From Sphingomicrobium arenosum (GTDB lineage Bacteria; Pseudomonadota; Alphaproteobacteria; Sphingomonadales; Sphingomonadaceae), in contig NZ_JANPVN010000001.1 of NCBI RefSeq assembly GCF_026157085.1, positions 248,001-312,000 on the forward strand: a DNA stretch of 64,000 nt, in the 5' to 3' direction. The notes under the pieces are model-generated. The model was not told where the DNA came from. It did not search any database and was given only the letters and a program-made list of their open reading frames with translations. A program made the position numbers and the translations under genes. Each line of letters begins with the position of its first letter. Within the stretch, counting starts at the first letter, position 1. Of this stretch, positions 38,784-48,370 are shown piece by piece.

Positions 38784-41700
38784 ATGTCCCGTCAGGCCAA
38801 TCGCCTTCGCTCGCTCAAATGGTCCGCATCGGTCGTCGCGCTGGCGGGTTCGGCCGCAGTGCTCCCGCAGCAGGCAGCTGCCGAAGACTATTGCTACGTG
38901 TACGCCGGGATCACAAATCACTACGACTGCGAAGACAATGGTGCTCCGAAGTCGACCGCCATCAACTTCAACGGGTCGGGCAGCTCCTCGCCGCTCATTC
39001 TCCACCTCATCTCGCCGTTCGAGATGTCGACGTCCATTCCCGGCAACTTGATCACGCTGACCCAGACCTCGGGCGCGGTAGAGGTCACGCAATATAGCGC
39101 CGGTTATGGCTTCGGCACGGGTGCAGGCACGTATACGGCGACCAGCGGTTCGGCGCTTACCGTGACCGCTTCGAACGGTATCGACATCAACATGCGCAAC
39201 GTCAGTCTTTCTGGCTCCGCTTACGGGATGAACCTCTCCAATGGCGCGAGCGGTCAGATCGATGTGGAGATCGGATCGGTCAGCGGCAATGCGGGCGCCA
39301 TCCGGATGCAGAATTCTGGACCTGGAGGGATCAACGCGGATATTTTCGGGAGTGTAAATTCGCTGTCGGGAACTGGTGTCTTTATCAACGATTATGGCAC
39401 GGGTTCGGTCGTCATGACGATTGTCGGTCATGTGACGGGGGCGAACGGATCGGGCATTGAGGTGCGCGATTCCTCGACCGGCGACTTGCGTCTCGATCTC
39501 ATCGGTGACGTGTTTGCGGGCGTCAATACCGGCATCTGGATGGTCCGCACGTCCTCGGGCCAAGGTAACGTGGTCGTCGACATCGCGGGCGATGTCACCG
39601 CTACCAATCTCTACGGCATCGTCGCCGCGGCCGCAGCAGCAGGCGCGACCGGCAACATCGACGTCGATGTCGTCGGCAACGTCACTGCGCGTCGCGTCGG
39701 CATCACCGGCGAGGCGAATGTCGGCAACGTTGACATTAATGTCACCGGCAACGTCTCGGTGACCGAGGATCTTGCGATCAACGCCAGCACCAACGATGGC
39801 GACATTTTCGTCGACGTGAACGGCAATCTGGAAGCGTTCTACAGCACGCTGCGGGCGACGGGCACCGGCGGCTATGTCGACGTCGAGGTCGACAATGTCA
39901 CCGCGACCAACGGCGAGGCCGTTACCTTGTCGAGCAACGGTACCGGCCTGGAATTTGATTCGAGTGGGCTCGTCACCGGCGAGATCGGCATCGACGCCGG
40001 CAATCTCGGCGCGGGCAACCTCACGCTCACCGTCAACAACGTCACTGGCACGGCGGGTGACGCGATCGAAGCGACCAACGCGGGCGGCGACCTTCTGATC
40101 ACGGCGGCTGGTACCGTCACGGGTGCGGTTCGCGGTATCGAAGCAGTCCAGAACGGCACCGGCGTCACCACCATCAACGTCGGCGACGTCACCGGTCAAT
40201 CGAGCGGCGCGATCTACGTCCAGAGCGCTGGCGGCACCGTTTCGGTCACCTCGACCGGTCAGCTGACCGGCGCGGTCAACGGCATTCGCGTCGATCAGAA
40301 TGGCACTGGCGACACGATCCTCGCGCTCAACAATGTCGCAGCGCAGAGCGGCGACGGCGTAGCTGTTTTCCAGAACGGCGCAGGCGCGGTCGATATCACG
40401 ACCGACGGCCTCGTCACCGGCACCAACCGCGGCATTTACGTTGACGCCGCCCCTGCCGCGACCGACGTGACCGTGCTTGCCAATGCCGTCTCGAGCGGAA
40501 ATTACGGCATCTATGTCGATCACGATGGCACCGGCGCGACGACGGTCACTGCCGATGGCAGCATTACCACGACGCTGGCTGGCACCTCGGACGGCATTTA
40601 CGTCAACACCGCTGCGACCACGACGGGCGATGTCAACGTGACCGCCAACGGCAAGATCACCGTGGCCGGTGACGGCGACGGCATCGATGCGCAGCATTAC
40701 GGCAGCGGCGATCTCATCATCACTACCGCTGAAATGGACGTGAACCGCACCGGCATCTTCGCCAACGTCTACAACGCCGGTGACATCTTCATCACCTCGA
40801 ACGGCCTCATCGAGGCCGACATCATCGGTATTCACGTCAACAATTTCGGGACCGGTGACACCAACATCACCGTCAACGAAGCCATCAACGCGACTGGCAC
40901 CGGCATCTACGTCGATAACGACGGCGGTGCGGTCAATATCCTCGCGACCGAGACGATCTCCGGCGGCTTCTATTCGGTTGGGCTCGACGGCGGCATCAAA
41001 ATCGACCAGTCGGGCGATGGTGTGGTGGACATTGATGCGACCAGCATCGTCACCACCGCGGGTGCTGGCATCAGCATCGTGAATTCGGGCACTGGCGCGG
41101 TCGACATCGACCTCTCCGGTTCGATCGACGCGGTCGGCAACGGTGTCTATGTCTACAACTCAAATACGGCGCAGGGTGGCACCGACGTCACCGTCGCCGG
41201 CACGATCGACAGCACCAACGGCTGGGGCGTGTACGTCCGCTCGGTCTCGCCGAGCGACATCGACATCGACGTGCTTGGCACCATCACCGCAGCAAGCGGC
41301 GTCTACGCCTACAACAGCGTCGGCGATTCGTCGGTGACCACCTTCATCGACACGGCGGCCGTGGATGCAATCGGCAACGGCATCTACGCCATTCAGGGCT
41401 ACAGCGGGAATATCGATATTCACGCGACGGGCGACGTGACGTCCAGCGGCGGCGCCGGCGTGACCGCCTGGGCGGCCTATCATGGCGCCGGCCAGGGCAA
41501 TATCGACATCCAGGCCGACGGCGACGTTTCGACGTTCGGCAATGGCATCTGGGCGTCGGCCTTCGACGGCTACATCGACATCGACGCCAACGGGGCGGTC
41601 ACGTCGACGAACGGCCTCGGCATCCAGGCCTACACCGCGAACGGTTCGGTCACGGTGGATGCCGATGGCGCGGTCAGCGGCACCGGGGGCATCAGCGCCT

Positions 41701-44700
41701 CGGCGGCGTCGGGCGGCAATGTGGTCGTCTTCGCCCGCGACACCGTCAGCGGCACCAACGGTGCCGGCATCGCGACCTACAACAACGGCCTTGGCATCGA
41801 CATCGATGCAGCGACAGCCGTGTCGGGCACGACGGTGGGCATCTATGCCGACCAGGATGGTGCTGGCGGCATCGACATCGATGCGCTCGGCACCGTCTCG
41901 GGAGGAACCTACGGGATCCAGACCGACAATGCCGGTGTCGGGATCACCGACATCCTGACGACGCAGCTCGTCAACGGCGGCTTCATCGGTATCCAGGCCA
42001 CCAGCTCGGGGGGCGGTGACATCCTCCTCAACACCGGGGCGGTCACGGGTGGCAGCGATGCGATCCAGCTGGTGAACAACAATGGCACGAGCGGCGATAT
42101 CACGGCGACGATCAACGGCGCACTGTCCGGCGGCTACGATGCCGGTCTCTATGCCGAAAACCATGGTGGCGCGTCCACGATCCACGCGCGGTCGACCGTG
42201 AGCGGTCGCAACGGCATCGTCGGCTGGTCTGGTTCTTCGGCCGTCGGCGATATCCAGATCACGGCCGACGGCGCCGTGACGGCCACCGATTACGGTCTCG
42301 GCGGAGTTCACAACGGGTTGGGTGATATCGCCATTACCGCCCACGACCTCGTGAGCGCCACCAGTTACGGCATTGCGGCTTATCATTACGGCACGGGTGA
42401 CATTCGTATCGCCACCGACGCGGTCGTGGCCACCACCTCCGCCACGGGCATCCAGGCCTCGTCCTATGGCCTTGGCGATATCACGATCATTGCCGGCGGC
42501 ACGGTGACGGGGAACTCGGGCATCGACGCCGTCCAGGGCACTGCTGGTGGTGACATTACCATCACCGCGGGCGACGTGTTCGGCCTCAACTACACCGGCA
42601 TCGCGGCCTACCATTTCCCGAGCACTGCCGGAGGTGACATCACGATCACGGCGACCGGCGACGTCGTCGGGGGCGGCACCACGGGTCGCGGGATCGTGGC
42701 GGCCGGCTGGGATGCCGGCACGTTCTTCGCCATCAACGGGTCGGTCGACGTGACCGCGCTCGGCACCGTCTACGGCGCCGAGTACGGGATGGTCGTGGGC
42801 GGCCTCGACGGCGTCACCGTCACGCTCGGCAGCGACGCCAATCTTGGCGCGTCGAGCGACGCGGCGTTCCTGTCCGCCGGCGGCGACACCACCGTCTACA
42901 ACGACGGCACGGTCACCGGCTACATGACCTTCGGGGCTGGCAACGACACCTTCTATAATGGCTCGGCGCTGAGCGTGAACCTGCGCAACTTCGCGGACAC
43001 TGACTTCAACGGCGTGCGCGACACCGAAGGCGTTGCCATCAACGACTTCGGCGCGGGCACCGACCTGTTCGTCAACGAAGCCGGCATGGTCGTGCGTCTC
43101 CTCACCGTCGAGGACATGGCTGGCTTCTCGGCCGGCACCGACGACGACACCGCGCCGACCACGATCGACGACACCGGCGCGCTCGCCAGCACCTCGGTCG
43201 CGGCGGCGGGCGTCGAACAGGCGCAGTTCCTGGGTCTCGAAACCTTCGAGAACGCCGGTGCCATCGTCATGGCCGACGCGCTGACGGGCGGCACGGGTCC
43301 GGTCGCGGGCGACATCATCGTCATCACCGGCAGCGACACCGCCGGCACCGATGGCGAGGGCGTCTACCTGTCGAACGGCGGCGAGCTCTACAGCGACGTC
43401 GACCTCGCCACGCTCGAAGCCGACATGCTGATGATCGACACCGCCGTCCTTGGCACCGGTGCCACGACCATCTTCCTCGACTTCGTCGGCGGTGCCAGCG
43501 CGGTTGCGCTCGATGCCGATGACGATGGCCTGTTCACCGACGGCGAAGGCCTGCTCCTCGTCAACGTGCTCGACATGGCGGGCTCGGACACGGGCGTGTT
43601 CGACCTTGCGGCACCGATCATCAGCGATGGCGTGCTCTACAGCCTGTTCGAGGGCTCGGACGGCTATTATCTGTCGAATATCGTCGGCGCGACCGACCTC
43701 GGCGTCTGCGGCGCTGGCACCGTCACCATCGACGGCACCGACAGCTACACCGATGTCCTTGGCTGCTCGTTCAACGAAGCGGTCACGGTCGAAGGCGATG
43801 CCACCGTCGAGCTTATCGAGCTGGCCGGCGGCAGCGACAGCGTCACCGTGGGCGGCAATGCCTCGGTCGGCATGATCAACACCTCGGGTGCGGGTCAGGA
43901 CGACAGCGCCGATCTCGATGGTGCGGACATCGTCATCGTCGACACCACCGGCACGGTGGGCGCGATCACGACCGACCTCGGCGACGACGGCGTTTCGATC
44001 GCCAACGTCACCGGCCTGATCTCGGTCGACCTCGGGGCAGGCGACGACGTGCTCGTCTTCACCGGTGGCTTTACCGGCACCGAAGCGCTCGAGGGCGGTG
44101 AGGGCGACGACAGCCTCGCCCTCGTCGAGATCGAAGCGAGCGCCGATGGCGACCTGATCACCGGCTTCGAGACGGTCCAGATCAGCGATGAAAGCGTCAT
44201 CGACATGGGAGGAACGCTGGCCGCGGAACTCTATGTCCTCACTGGCTCGACGCTGACCGCCATGACCGGCTTCGGCGTGGACGGCGACTTCTACCTCGAC
44301 GCCGACTCGCTGCTCGATGCCAGCGCGGGCGCCTTCGTCACCGGCGATGCCTTCATCGACGGCACGGTCACCATGATCGACGGTGCGACCGACGGCCTCT
44401 TCGCCGTCGACGGCACGCTCAACGCAGGCGGGACCTCGGTGTTCGGCTTCGATATCGAGCTCGGCACGGCGAGCGCCGATCTCGTCACCGCCGATGCCTT
44501 CGTCGGCGGCGCGACCATCGAGCTCGATCTCATCGGCACCGCCACCAATGGCGAAGACGTGCTCCTCATCGACACCGACAGCGATTTGGCCACCGGCCAA
44601 TTCGTGCTCGACGGCGGCGCCTTCCGCGTCGGTGCCTACGACTATGATCTCGAAGCGATCGAGGGCGACCTCTTCCTTGCCTCGCAGATCGTCGCGCAGG

Positions 44701-45611
44701 CCTCGCTCTATGAAGCGCTGCCGCACCTCATGGGCCTCCATGCCGAACTGCCCAGCTACGCCGAACGTCATGGCGGGCAGGCGCGCATGGGCGACACCGG
44801 CCTGTGGATGCGTGTCGACCAGCAGAACGACCATTTCGAACCGCGGGCTTCGCTGACGGGCTTCGCGCTCGACACCGCGCAGCTTGGCGGCGAGATCGGT
44901 TTCGACGCCGCGATGAGCGAAAACCTCGCCGTTTCGGTCTGGGGCGAGCTCGGCCGCACCAGCGGTGAAGTGTCGGCGGTCAGCGGGAACGGGGAAATCG
45001 ACAGCAGCCACTTCGGCGTGGGCGCGGCGATGACCTTCGCCTCGGCCTCGGGGCTCTACCTCGATGTTCAGGGCCGCTATCGCAACGTCGATGTCGATGT
45101 CGACAGCGCCCTCCTCGGCGAGGTTGCCGACGATCTTGGCCGCGACCTGCTCGTCGGCTCGATCGAAGTCGGGCAGCGCATCGCACTGTCGGGCAACTGG
45201 TCGCTCGTCCCGCAAGCGCAGCTGACCTATGGCGGCCAGCAGCTCGGGACGATCGTCGGCCCGGATGGCGAAACTGTTGCCTTCACCGGTGACGAGCAGC
45301 GCCTCATCGGCCGCTTCGGTCTCGCCACTGAGCTGCGCCAGCCCGTCGCGGGCGGCGATGCGAGCATGTATCTCGCCGCCGACGTCATCCGCGACTTCAA
45401 CACCGACCGGTCGATCTCGCTCGACGTGACCGACCTTGGCAGCGAGGCGGTGGGCACGATGGGCGAACTGTCGATCGGCGCCGCCTTCGCCTTCGGTGAA
45501 GGCCAGCGCTATCGCCTGTGGACGCAGGGTGGCCTGCGTACCGGCCTCGACGACAGCCATGCCGAACGCCTCGGCACCGGCCTGACCGTGGGCTTCGGCG
45601 CTCGCTTCTAA
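38784..45611 (+). CDS. giant type V autotransporter (beta-helix passenger, 2275 aa)
   Basis: The ATG preceded by TGGAG gives a signal peptide (MSRQANRLRSLKWSASVVALAGSAAVLPQQAAAED). Residues about 110-1360 are roughly forty imperfect repeats of about 30 residues, pattern 'GTGDxxIxxxGxVTxxxxGIxVxxxG', rich in Asp, Thr, Val, Gly and Asn, fitting a long beta-helix. Residues 1360-2000 are less regular and include calcium-motif-like 'GAGNDTF', 'GAGTDLF', 'GAGDDVL' and 'GEGDDSL'. Two cysteine pairs occur (near residues 36-50 and 1640-1655). Residues 2005-2275 are an autotransporter beta-domain (GLWMRVDQQNDHF ... GLTVGFGARF, ending in Phe). Probable surface adhesin. There are no catalytic residues recognised. 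Confidence 0.9.
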   Translation: MSRQANRLRSLKWSASVVALAGSAAVLPQQAAAEDYCYVYAGITNHYDCEDNGAPKSTAINFNGSGSSSPLILHLISPFEMSTSIPGNLITLTQTSGAVEVTQYSAGYGFGTGAGTYTATSGSALTVTASNGIDINMRNVSLSGSAYGMNLSNGASGQIDVEIGSVSGNAGAIRMQNSGPGGINADIFGSVNSLSGTGVFINDYGTGSVVMTIVGHVTGANGSGIEVRDSSTGDLRLDLIGDVFAGVNTGIWMVRTSSGQGNVVVDIAGDVTATNLYGIVAAAAAAGATGNIDVDVVGNVTARRVGITGEANVGNVDINVTGNVSVTEDLAINASTNDGDIFVDVNGNLEAFYSTLRATGTGGYVDVEVDNVTATNGEAVTLSSNGTGLEFDSSGLVTGEIGIDAGNLGAGNLTLTVNNVTGTAGDAIEATNAGGDLLITAAGTVTGAVRGIEAVQNGTGVTTINVGDVTGQSSGAIYVQSAGGTVSVTSTGQLTGAVNGIRVDQNGTGDTILALNNVAAQSGDGVAVFQNGAGAVDITTDGLVTGTNRGIYVDAAPAATDVTVLANAVSSGNYGIYVDHDGTGATTVTADGSITTTLAGTSDGIYVNTAATTTGDVNVTANGKITVAGDGDGIDAQHYGSGDLIITTAEMDVNRTGIFANVYNAGDIFITSNGLIEADIIGIHVNNFGTGDTNITVNEAINATGTGIYVDNDGGAVNILATETISGGFYSVGLDGGIKIDQSGDGVVDIDATSIVTTAGAGISIVNSGTGAVDIDLSGSIDAVGNGVYVYNSNTAQGGTDVTVAGTIDSTNGWGVYVRSVSPSDIDIDVLGTITAASGVYAYNSVGDSSVTTFIDTAAVDAIGNGIYAIQGYSGNIDIHATGDVTSSGGAGVTAWAAYHGAGQGNIDIQADGDVSTFGNGIWASAFDGYIDIDANGAVTSTNGLGIQAYTANGSVTVDADGAVSGTGGISASAASGGNVVVFARDTVSGTNGAGIATYNNGLGIDIDAATAVSGTTVGIYADQDGAGGIDIDALGTVSGGTYGIQTDNAGVGITDILTTQLVNGGFIGIQATSSGGGDILLNTGAVTGGSDAIQLVNNNGTSGDITATINGALSGGYDAGLYAENHGGASTIHARSTVSGRNGIVGWSGSSAVGDIQITADGAVTATDYGLGGVHNGLGDIAITAHDLVSATSYGIAAYHYGTGDIRIATDAVVATTSATGIQASSYGLGDITIIAGGTVTGNSGIDAVQGTAGGDITITAGDVFGLNYTGIAAYHFPSTAGGDITITATGDVVGGGTTGRGIVAAGWDAGTFFAINGSVDVTALGTVYGAEYGMVVGGLDGVTVTLGSDANLGASSDAAFLSAGGDTTVYNDGTVTGYMTFGAGNDTFYNGSALSVNLRNFADTDFNGVRDTEGVAINDFGAGTDLFVNEAGMVVRLLTVEDMAGFSAGTDDDTAPTTIDDTGALASTSVAAAGVEQAQFLGLETFENAGAIVMADALTGGTGPVAGDIIVITGSDTAGTDGEGVYLSNGGELYSDVDLATLEADMLMIDTAVLGTGATTIFLDFVGGASAVALDADDDGLFTDGEGLLLVNVLDMAGSDTGVFDLAAPIISDGVLYSLFEGSDGYYLSNIVGATDLGVCGAGTVTIDGTDSYTDVLGCSFNEAVTVEGDATVELIELAGGSDSVTVGGNASVGMINTSGAGQDDSADLDGADIVIVDTTGTVGAITTDLGDDGVSIANVTGLISVDLGAGDDVLVFTGGFTGTEALEGGEGDDSLALVEIEASADGDLITGFETVQISDESVIDMGGTLAAELYVLTGSTLTAMTGFGVDGDFYLDADSLLDASAGAFVTGDAFIDGTVTMIDGATDGLFAVDGTLNAGGTSVFGFDIELGTASADLVTADAFVGGATIELDLIGTATNGEDVLLIDTDSDLATGQFVLDGGAFRVGAYDYDLEAIEGDLFLASQIVAQASLYEALPHLMGLHAELPSYAERHGGQARMGDTGLWMRVDQQNDHFEPRASLTGFALDTAQLGGEIGFDAAMSENLAVSVWGELGRTSGEVSAVSGNGEIDSSHFGVGAAMTFASASGLYLDVQGRYRNVDVDVDSALLGEVADDLGRDLLVGSIEVGQRIALSGNWSLVPQAQLTYGGQQLGTIVGPDGETVAFTGDEQRLIGRFGLATELRQPVAGGDASMYLAADVIRDFNTDRSISLDVTDLGSEAVGTMGELSIGAAFAFGEGQRYRLWTQGGLRTGLDDSHAERLGTGLTVGFGARF

Positions 45612-45636
45612 GCGAGGCTGCTTCGGTACGAAGAAA

Positions 45637-45677
45637 GGCCGTCCCACCTCAAGCGGGTGGGGCGGCCTTCTTCGTTT
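45637..45677 (+). terminator. rho-independent terminator after the autotransporter
   Basis: Twelve-base-pair stem (GGCCGTCCCACC with GGTGGGGCGGCC), 7-base loop and a TTCTTCGTTT tract, 25 bases after the stop. Confidence 0.88.
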
Positions 45678-45710
45678 GAGGCCTCCGATTCAGTCAATCA
45701 TTCCAAACCC

Positions 45711-45738
45711 TTGACGCCTGCTCGGATGTAACTATGTA
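45711..45738 (+). promoter_or_regulatory. candidate promoter of the sulfur-handling operon
   Basis: TTGACG and TATGTA with a 16-base spacer, 38 bases before the metallo-hydrolase start. No clear inverted-repeat operator of the BigR/SqrR type was found beside it. Confidence 0.4.
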
Positions 45739-45776
45739 TCATGAACTAAGCGGCGAGGGGCCGCGTTAGGAGGGAC

Positions 45777-46712
45777 ATGGTCAGCAATAGCGACACCGCG
45801 CTCGACGGCGCGCGCGACATCATCCGCGCCGCGCTCGAGGACGAAACGAAGCGCCCCACCATCGCCGGCTTCTTCGATGAAGCCACCAATACCGTCAGCT
45901 ACGTCGTCCACGACGCGGCGACGGGCCAAGCCGCCATCATCGATAGCGTCCTCGACTATGATGCCGCTTCGGGCCGCACCGCGACCCGCTCGGCCGGGCT
46001 GATCGAGGATTATGTCGATAAGAAAGGGCTCGAGACCCAGTGGGTCATGGAGACCCACGCCCATGCCGACCACATCTCCGCTGCGCCCTATCTACAGGGA
46101 AAGCTCGGCGGCCAGCTCGCCATCGGCAAGGACATCATTCGCGTGCAGGACGTGTTCGGCAAGATCTTCAACGCTGGTACCGACTTCGAACGCGACGGCT
46201 CGCAATTCGACCGTCTGTTCGTCGACGGCGACCGCTTCAAGATCGGCAATCTCGACGCCATCGCGCTCCACGTGCCGGGCCATACGCCCGCCGACATGGC
46301 CTATGTCATTGGCGATACCGCCTTTGTCGGCGACACGATCTTCATGCCCGACTTCGGCACCGCGCGGACCGATTTTCCGGGCGGCAGTGCGCATGAACTC
46401 TACCGCTCGATTCGCCGCCTCCTCGACCTTCCGCGCGAGACGCGCATCTTCCTGTGCCATGACTACAAAGCTCCCGGTCGCGACAATTATGCGTGGGAGA
46501 CCACCGTCGGCCAGCAGCGCGACGAGAATGTCCATGTCCGTGACGGCGTTACCGAGGAGGAGTTCGTCGAGCTGCGCACCAGCCGCGACCGGAACCTTGC
46601 CATGCCCGAACTGATCATGCCCTCGGTCCAGGTCAACATCCGCGGCGGGCGCCTGCCCGAACCCGAGGACAATGGCGTCTCCTATATCAAGATCCCCATC
46701 AACACGCTCTGA
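45777..46712 (+). CDS. MBL-fold persulfide-dioxygenase-like metallo-hydrolase
   Basis: 311 residues. Metal-binding 'METHAHADHISAAPYLQ' (HxHxDH near residues 94-99), 'VPGHTPADMAYVIGDTAFVGDTIFMPDFGTARTDFPGGSAHELYRSIRRLL' and 'IFLCHDYKAPG' place it with the ETHE1/Blh branch of MBL proteins, which oxidise glutathione persulfide to sulfite. It lacks an added rhodanese domain. The ribosome site TAGGAGGGAC is strong. It leads a run of three transporter genes with gaps of 11, -1 and 7 bases, which suggests sulfide or persulfide detoxification coupled to export/import of sulfur species. Confidence 0.9.
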   Translation: MVSNSDTALDGARDIIRAALEDETKRPTIAGFFDEATNTVSYVVHDAATGQAAIIDSVLDYDAASGRTATRSAGLIEDYVDKKGLETQWVMETHAHADHISAAPYLQGKLGGQLAIGKDIIRVQDVFGKIFNAGTDFERDGSQFDRLFVDGDRFKIGNLDAIALHVPGHTPADMAYVIGDTAFVGDTIFMPDFGTARTDFPGGSAHELYRSIRRLLDLPRETRIFLCHDYKAPGRDNYAWETTVGQQRDENVHVRDGVTEEEFVELRTSRDRNLAMPELIMPSVQVNIRGGRLPEPEDNGVSYIKIPINTL

Positions 46713-46723
46713 AAAGGCCACTC

Positions 46724-47170
46724 ATGACCATGCCAGGTTTCGAACATGCCCAGCCCCTCGAGGGGCTGATCGGCGGGCTTATGATCGGGCTTGCCGCGGC
46801 CATCATGCTGCTCGGTATCGGCCGGATCGCCGGTGTCAGCGGGCTCACCGCGCGCGCCACCGGCATCGCCGATAGCGGCCCGCCGCGCAGTCTCGCGCTG
46901 ACCTTCATCGTCGCTCTCGTGCTGGGCGCAGTGATCGTCCAGCTCCTTACCGGCACGATCGAGGCGCGCTTTCCGCCCAAGGCGTGGATGCCGATTGCCG
47001 CCGGCCTGTTCGTGGGCTTTGGCACCCGCATAGGCTCGGGCTGCACCTCGGGCCACGGCGTGTGCGGCATGAGCCGCCTGTCGCAGCGCTCGATCAGCGC
47101 CACGCTGACCTTCATGGGCGCAGGGATTGCCACCGTCGCCATTCTCAACGCCATCGGAAAGGGCTGGTAA
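46724..47170 (+). CDS. YeeE/YedE family transporter, N-terminal half type
   Basis: 148 residues with four predicted membrane helices. The 'GFGTRIGSGCTSGHGVCGMSRLSQRS' segment is the cysteine signature of the YeeE/YedE (TsuA) family that conducts thiosulfate. The full-length E. coli-type protein is about twice as long; here the other half is the next gene. Its TAA stop shares an A with the next ATG (TAATG), so the two are translationally coupled and probably form a heteromer. Confidence 0.9.
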   Translation: MTMPGFEHAQPLEGLIGGLMIGLAAAIMLLGIGRIAGVSGLTARATGIADSGPPRSLALTFIVALVLGAVIVQLLTGTIEARFPPKAWMPIAAGLFVGFGTRIGSGCTSGHGVCGMSRLSQRSISATLTFMGAGIATVAILNAIGKGW

Positions 47171-47586
47171 TGCGCCAACATCTGCTCACCCTTCTCGCCG
47201 GCAGCCTGTTCGGCGGCGGCCTCGCCATCTCGGGCATGATGGACCCCGCGCGCGTGCGCGGCTTCCTCGACCTGTTCGGCAATTGGGATCCGACGCTCGC
47301 CTTCGTTATGGGCGGCGCGCTCGCCGTCATGGCGGTGGCATGGATCATTCAGAAAGGCATGACCCATCCCTTCGCCGATGCCGAGTGGCACCTGCCCGGG
47401 ACAAAGAGGCTTGATGGAAAGCTGCTCGGCGGCAGCGCCCTGTTCGGCATCGGCTGGGGTCTCGGTGGACTCTGCCCCGGCCCGGCCATCGCTTCCTTGG
47501 GGGTCAATTTCGGTCAGGTCGCGGGCTTCGTCATCGCCATGCTTGTCGGCATGGTGGGCCACCGTCTCATCCTCGAGCGCAGCTAG
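47170..47586 (+). CDS. YeeE/YedE family transporter, C-terminal half type (DUF6691-like)
   Basis: 138 residues. 'LLAGSLFGGGLAISGMMDPARVRGFLDLFGNWDPTLAFVMGGAL' and 'GIGWGLGGLCPGPAIASLG', with a conserved cysteine in the GLCPGPA turn, mark the second half of the split YeeE/YedE transporter. Four membrane helices are predicted. It is coupled to the upstream half gene and followed after 7 bases by a TauE/SafE gene. Confidence 0.9.
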   Translation: MRQHLLTLLAGSLFGGGLAISGMMDPARVRGFLDLFGNWDPTLAFVMGGALAVMAVAWIIQKGMTHPFADAEWHLPGTKRLDGKLLGGSALFGIGWGLGGLCPGPAIASLGVNFGQVAGFVIAMLVGMVGHRLILERS

Positions 47587-47593
47587 CGCGCCA

Positions 47594-48370
47594 ATGGACC
47601 TCCTCTACCTCTTCACCGGGCTCTTCTCGGGCGCGCTCGTCGGCTTCAGCCTCGGCCTGATCGGCGGCGGGGGGTCGATCCTCGCGGTGCCGCTGATGGT
47701 CTATCTCGTCGGCGTCTCCGAGCCGCATGTCGCGATCGGCACCAGCGCGCTCGCGGTCGCTGCCAATGCCGCATTGGGGCTCGGCGGGCACGCCCGCGCG
47801 GGCACGGTAAAGTGGAGGATCGGTCTGCTCTACGCCTGTGCCGGCATCATCGGCGCCTTCCTGGGCTCGACCGCAGGCAAGGCTTTCGACGGGCAGAAAC
47901 TCCTGTTCCTGTTCGCCATCGTCATGATCCTCGTTGGCATACTGATGCTAAGGGGCTGCAAGGCGGTCGGCGATGCGCAAGCGCGCCTCCACCGCGGCAA
48001 CGCCCCCAAGGTCGGTGCCTTCGGCCTCGGCACGGGCGCCTTCTCGGGCTTTTTCGGCATCGGCGGCGGCTTTCTCATCGTCCCGGGCCTTGTCGCCTCG
48101 ACCCGCATGGCGATGCTCAACGCGGTCGGCACCAGCCTTGTCGCAGTGACTGCCTTCGGGCTCACGACCGCACTCAACTACGCCTGGAGCGGGCTCGTGG
48201 ACTGGGGACTCGCCGCGATCTTCGTCGCCGGTGGCTTCCTCGGCAGCCTCGCAGGCACGCGCGCCGCCAAGGCACTGTCCAGCAAGGGACAGCTCACCAC
48301 CGTCTTCGCCGGACTTATCTTCGTGGTTGCCGCCTACATGCTCTACCAGTCGGGCAGCGCGGTCTTCTGA
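47594..48370 (+). CDS. TauE/SafE family sulfite exporter
   Basis: 258 residues with about eight membrane helices in two similar halves: 'GFSLGLIGGGGSILAVPLMVYLVG' in the first and 'GFFGIGGGFLIVPGLVA' in the second, the duplicated G-x-x-G-G-G-x-x motif of TauE/SafE exporters. In this operon it probably exports sulfite made by the persulfide dioxygenase. The start is the ATG 8 bases after the upstream stop, without a strong ribosome site. Confidence 0.9.
   Translation: MDLLYLFTGLFSGALVGFSLGLIGGGGSILAVPLMVYLVGVSEPHVAIGTSALAVAANAALGLGGHARAGTVKWRIGLLYACAGIIGAFLGSTAGKAFDGQKLLFLFAIVMILVGILMLRGCKAVGDAQARLHRGNAPKVGAFGLGTGAFSGFFGIGGGFLIVPGLVASTRMAMLNAVGTSLVAVTAFGLTTALNYAWSGLVDWGLAAIFVAGGFLGSLAGTRAAKALSSKGQLTTVFAGLIFVVAAYMLYQSGSAVF

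Noticed and set aside
38622..40835. 737-residue minus-strand frame over the start of the autotransporter
   Set aside because: Same cause: Asp/Val/Thr/Gly codon bias of the repeats read in reverse.
39400..43000. Possible CRISPR or tandem DNA repeat array
   Set aside because: The periodicity is at protein level (about 30 residues, degenerate DNA); there are no identical direct repeats with unique spacers.
41160..45647. 1495-residue open frame on the minus strand opposite the autotransporter
   Set aside because: It is codon-aligned with the sense gene, so it stays open simply because sense codons TTA, CTA and TCA are rarely used; its sequence has no fold-like pattern and no ribosome site.
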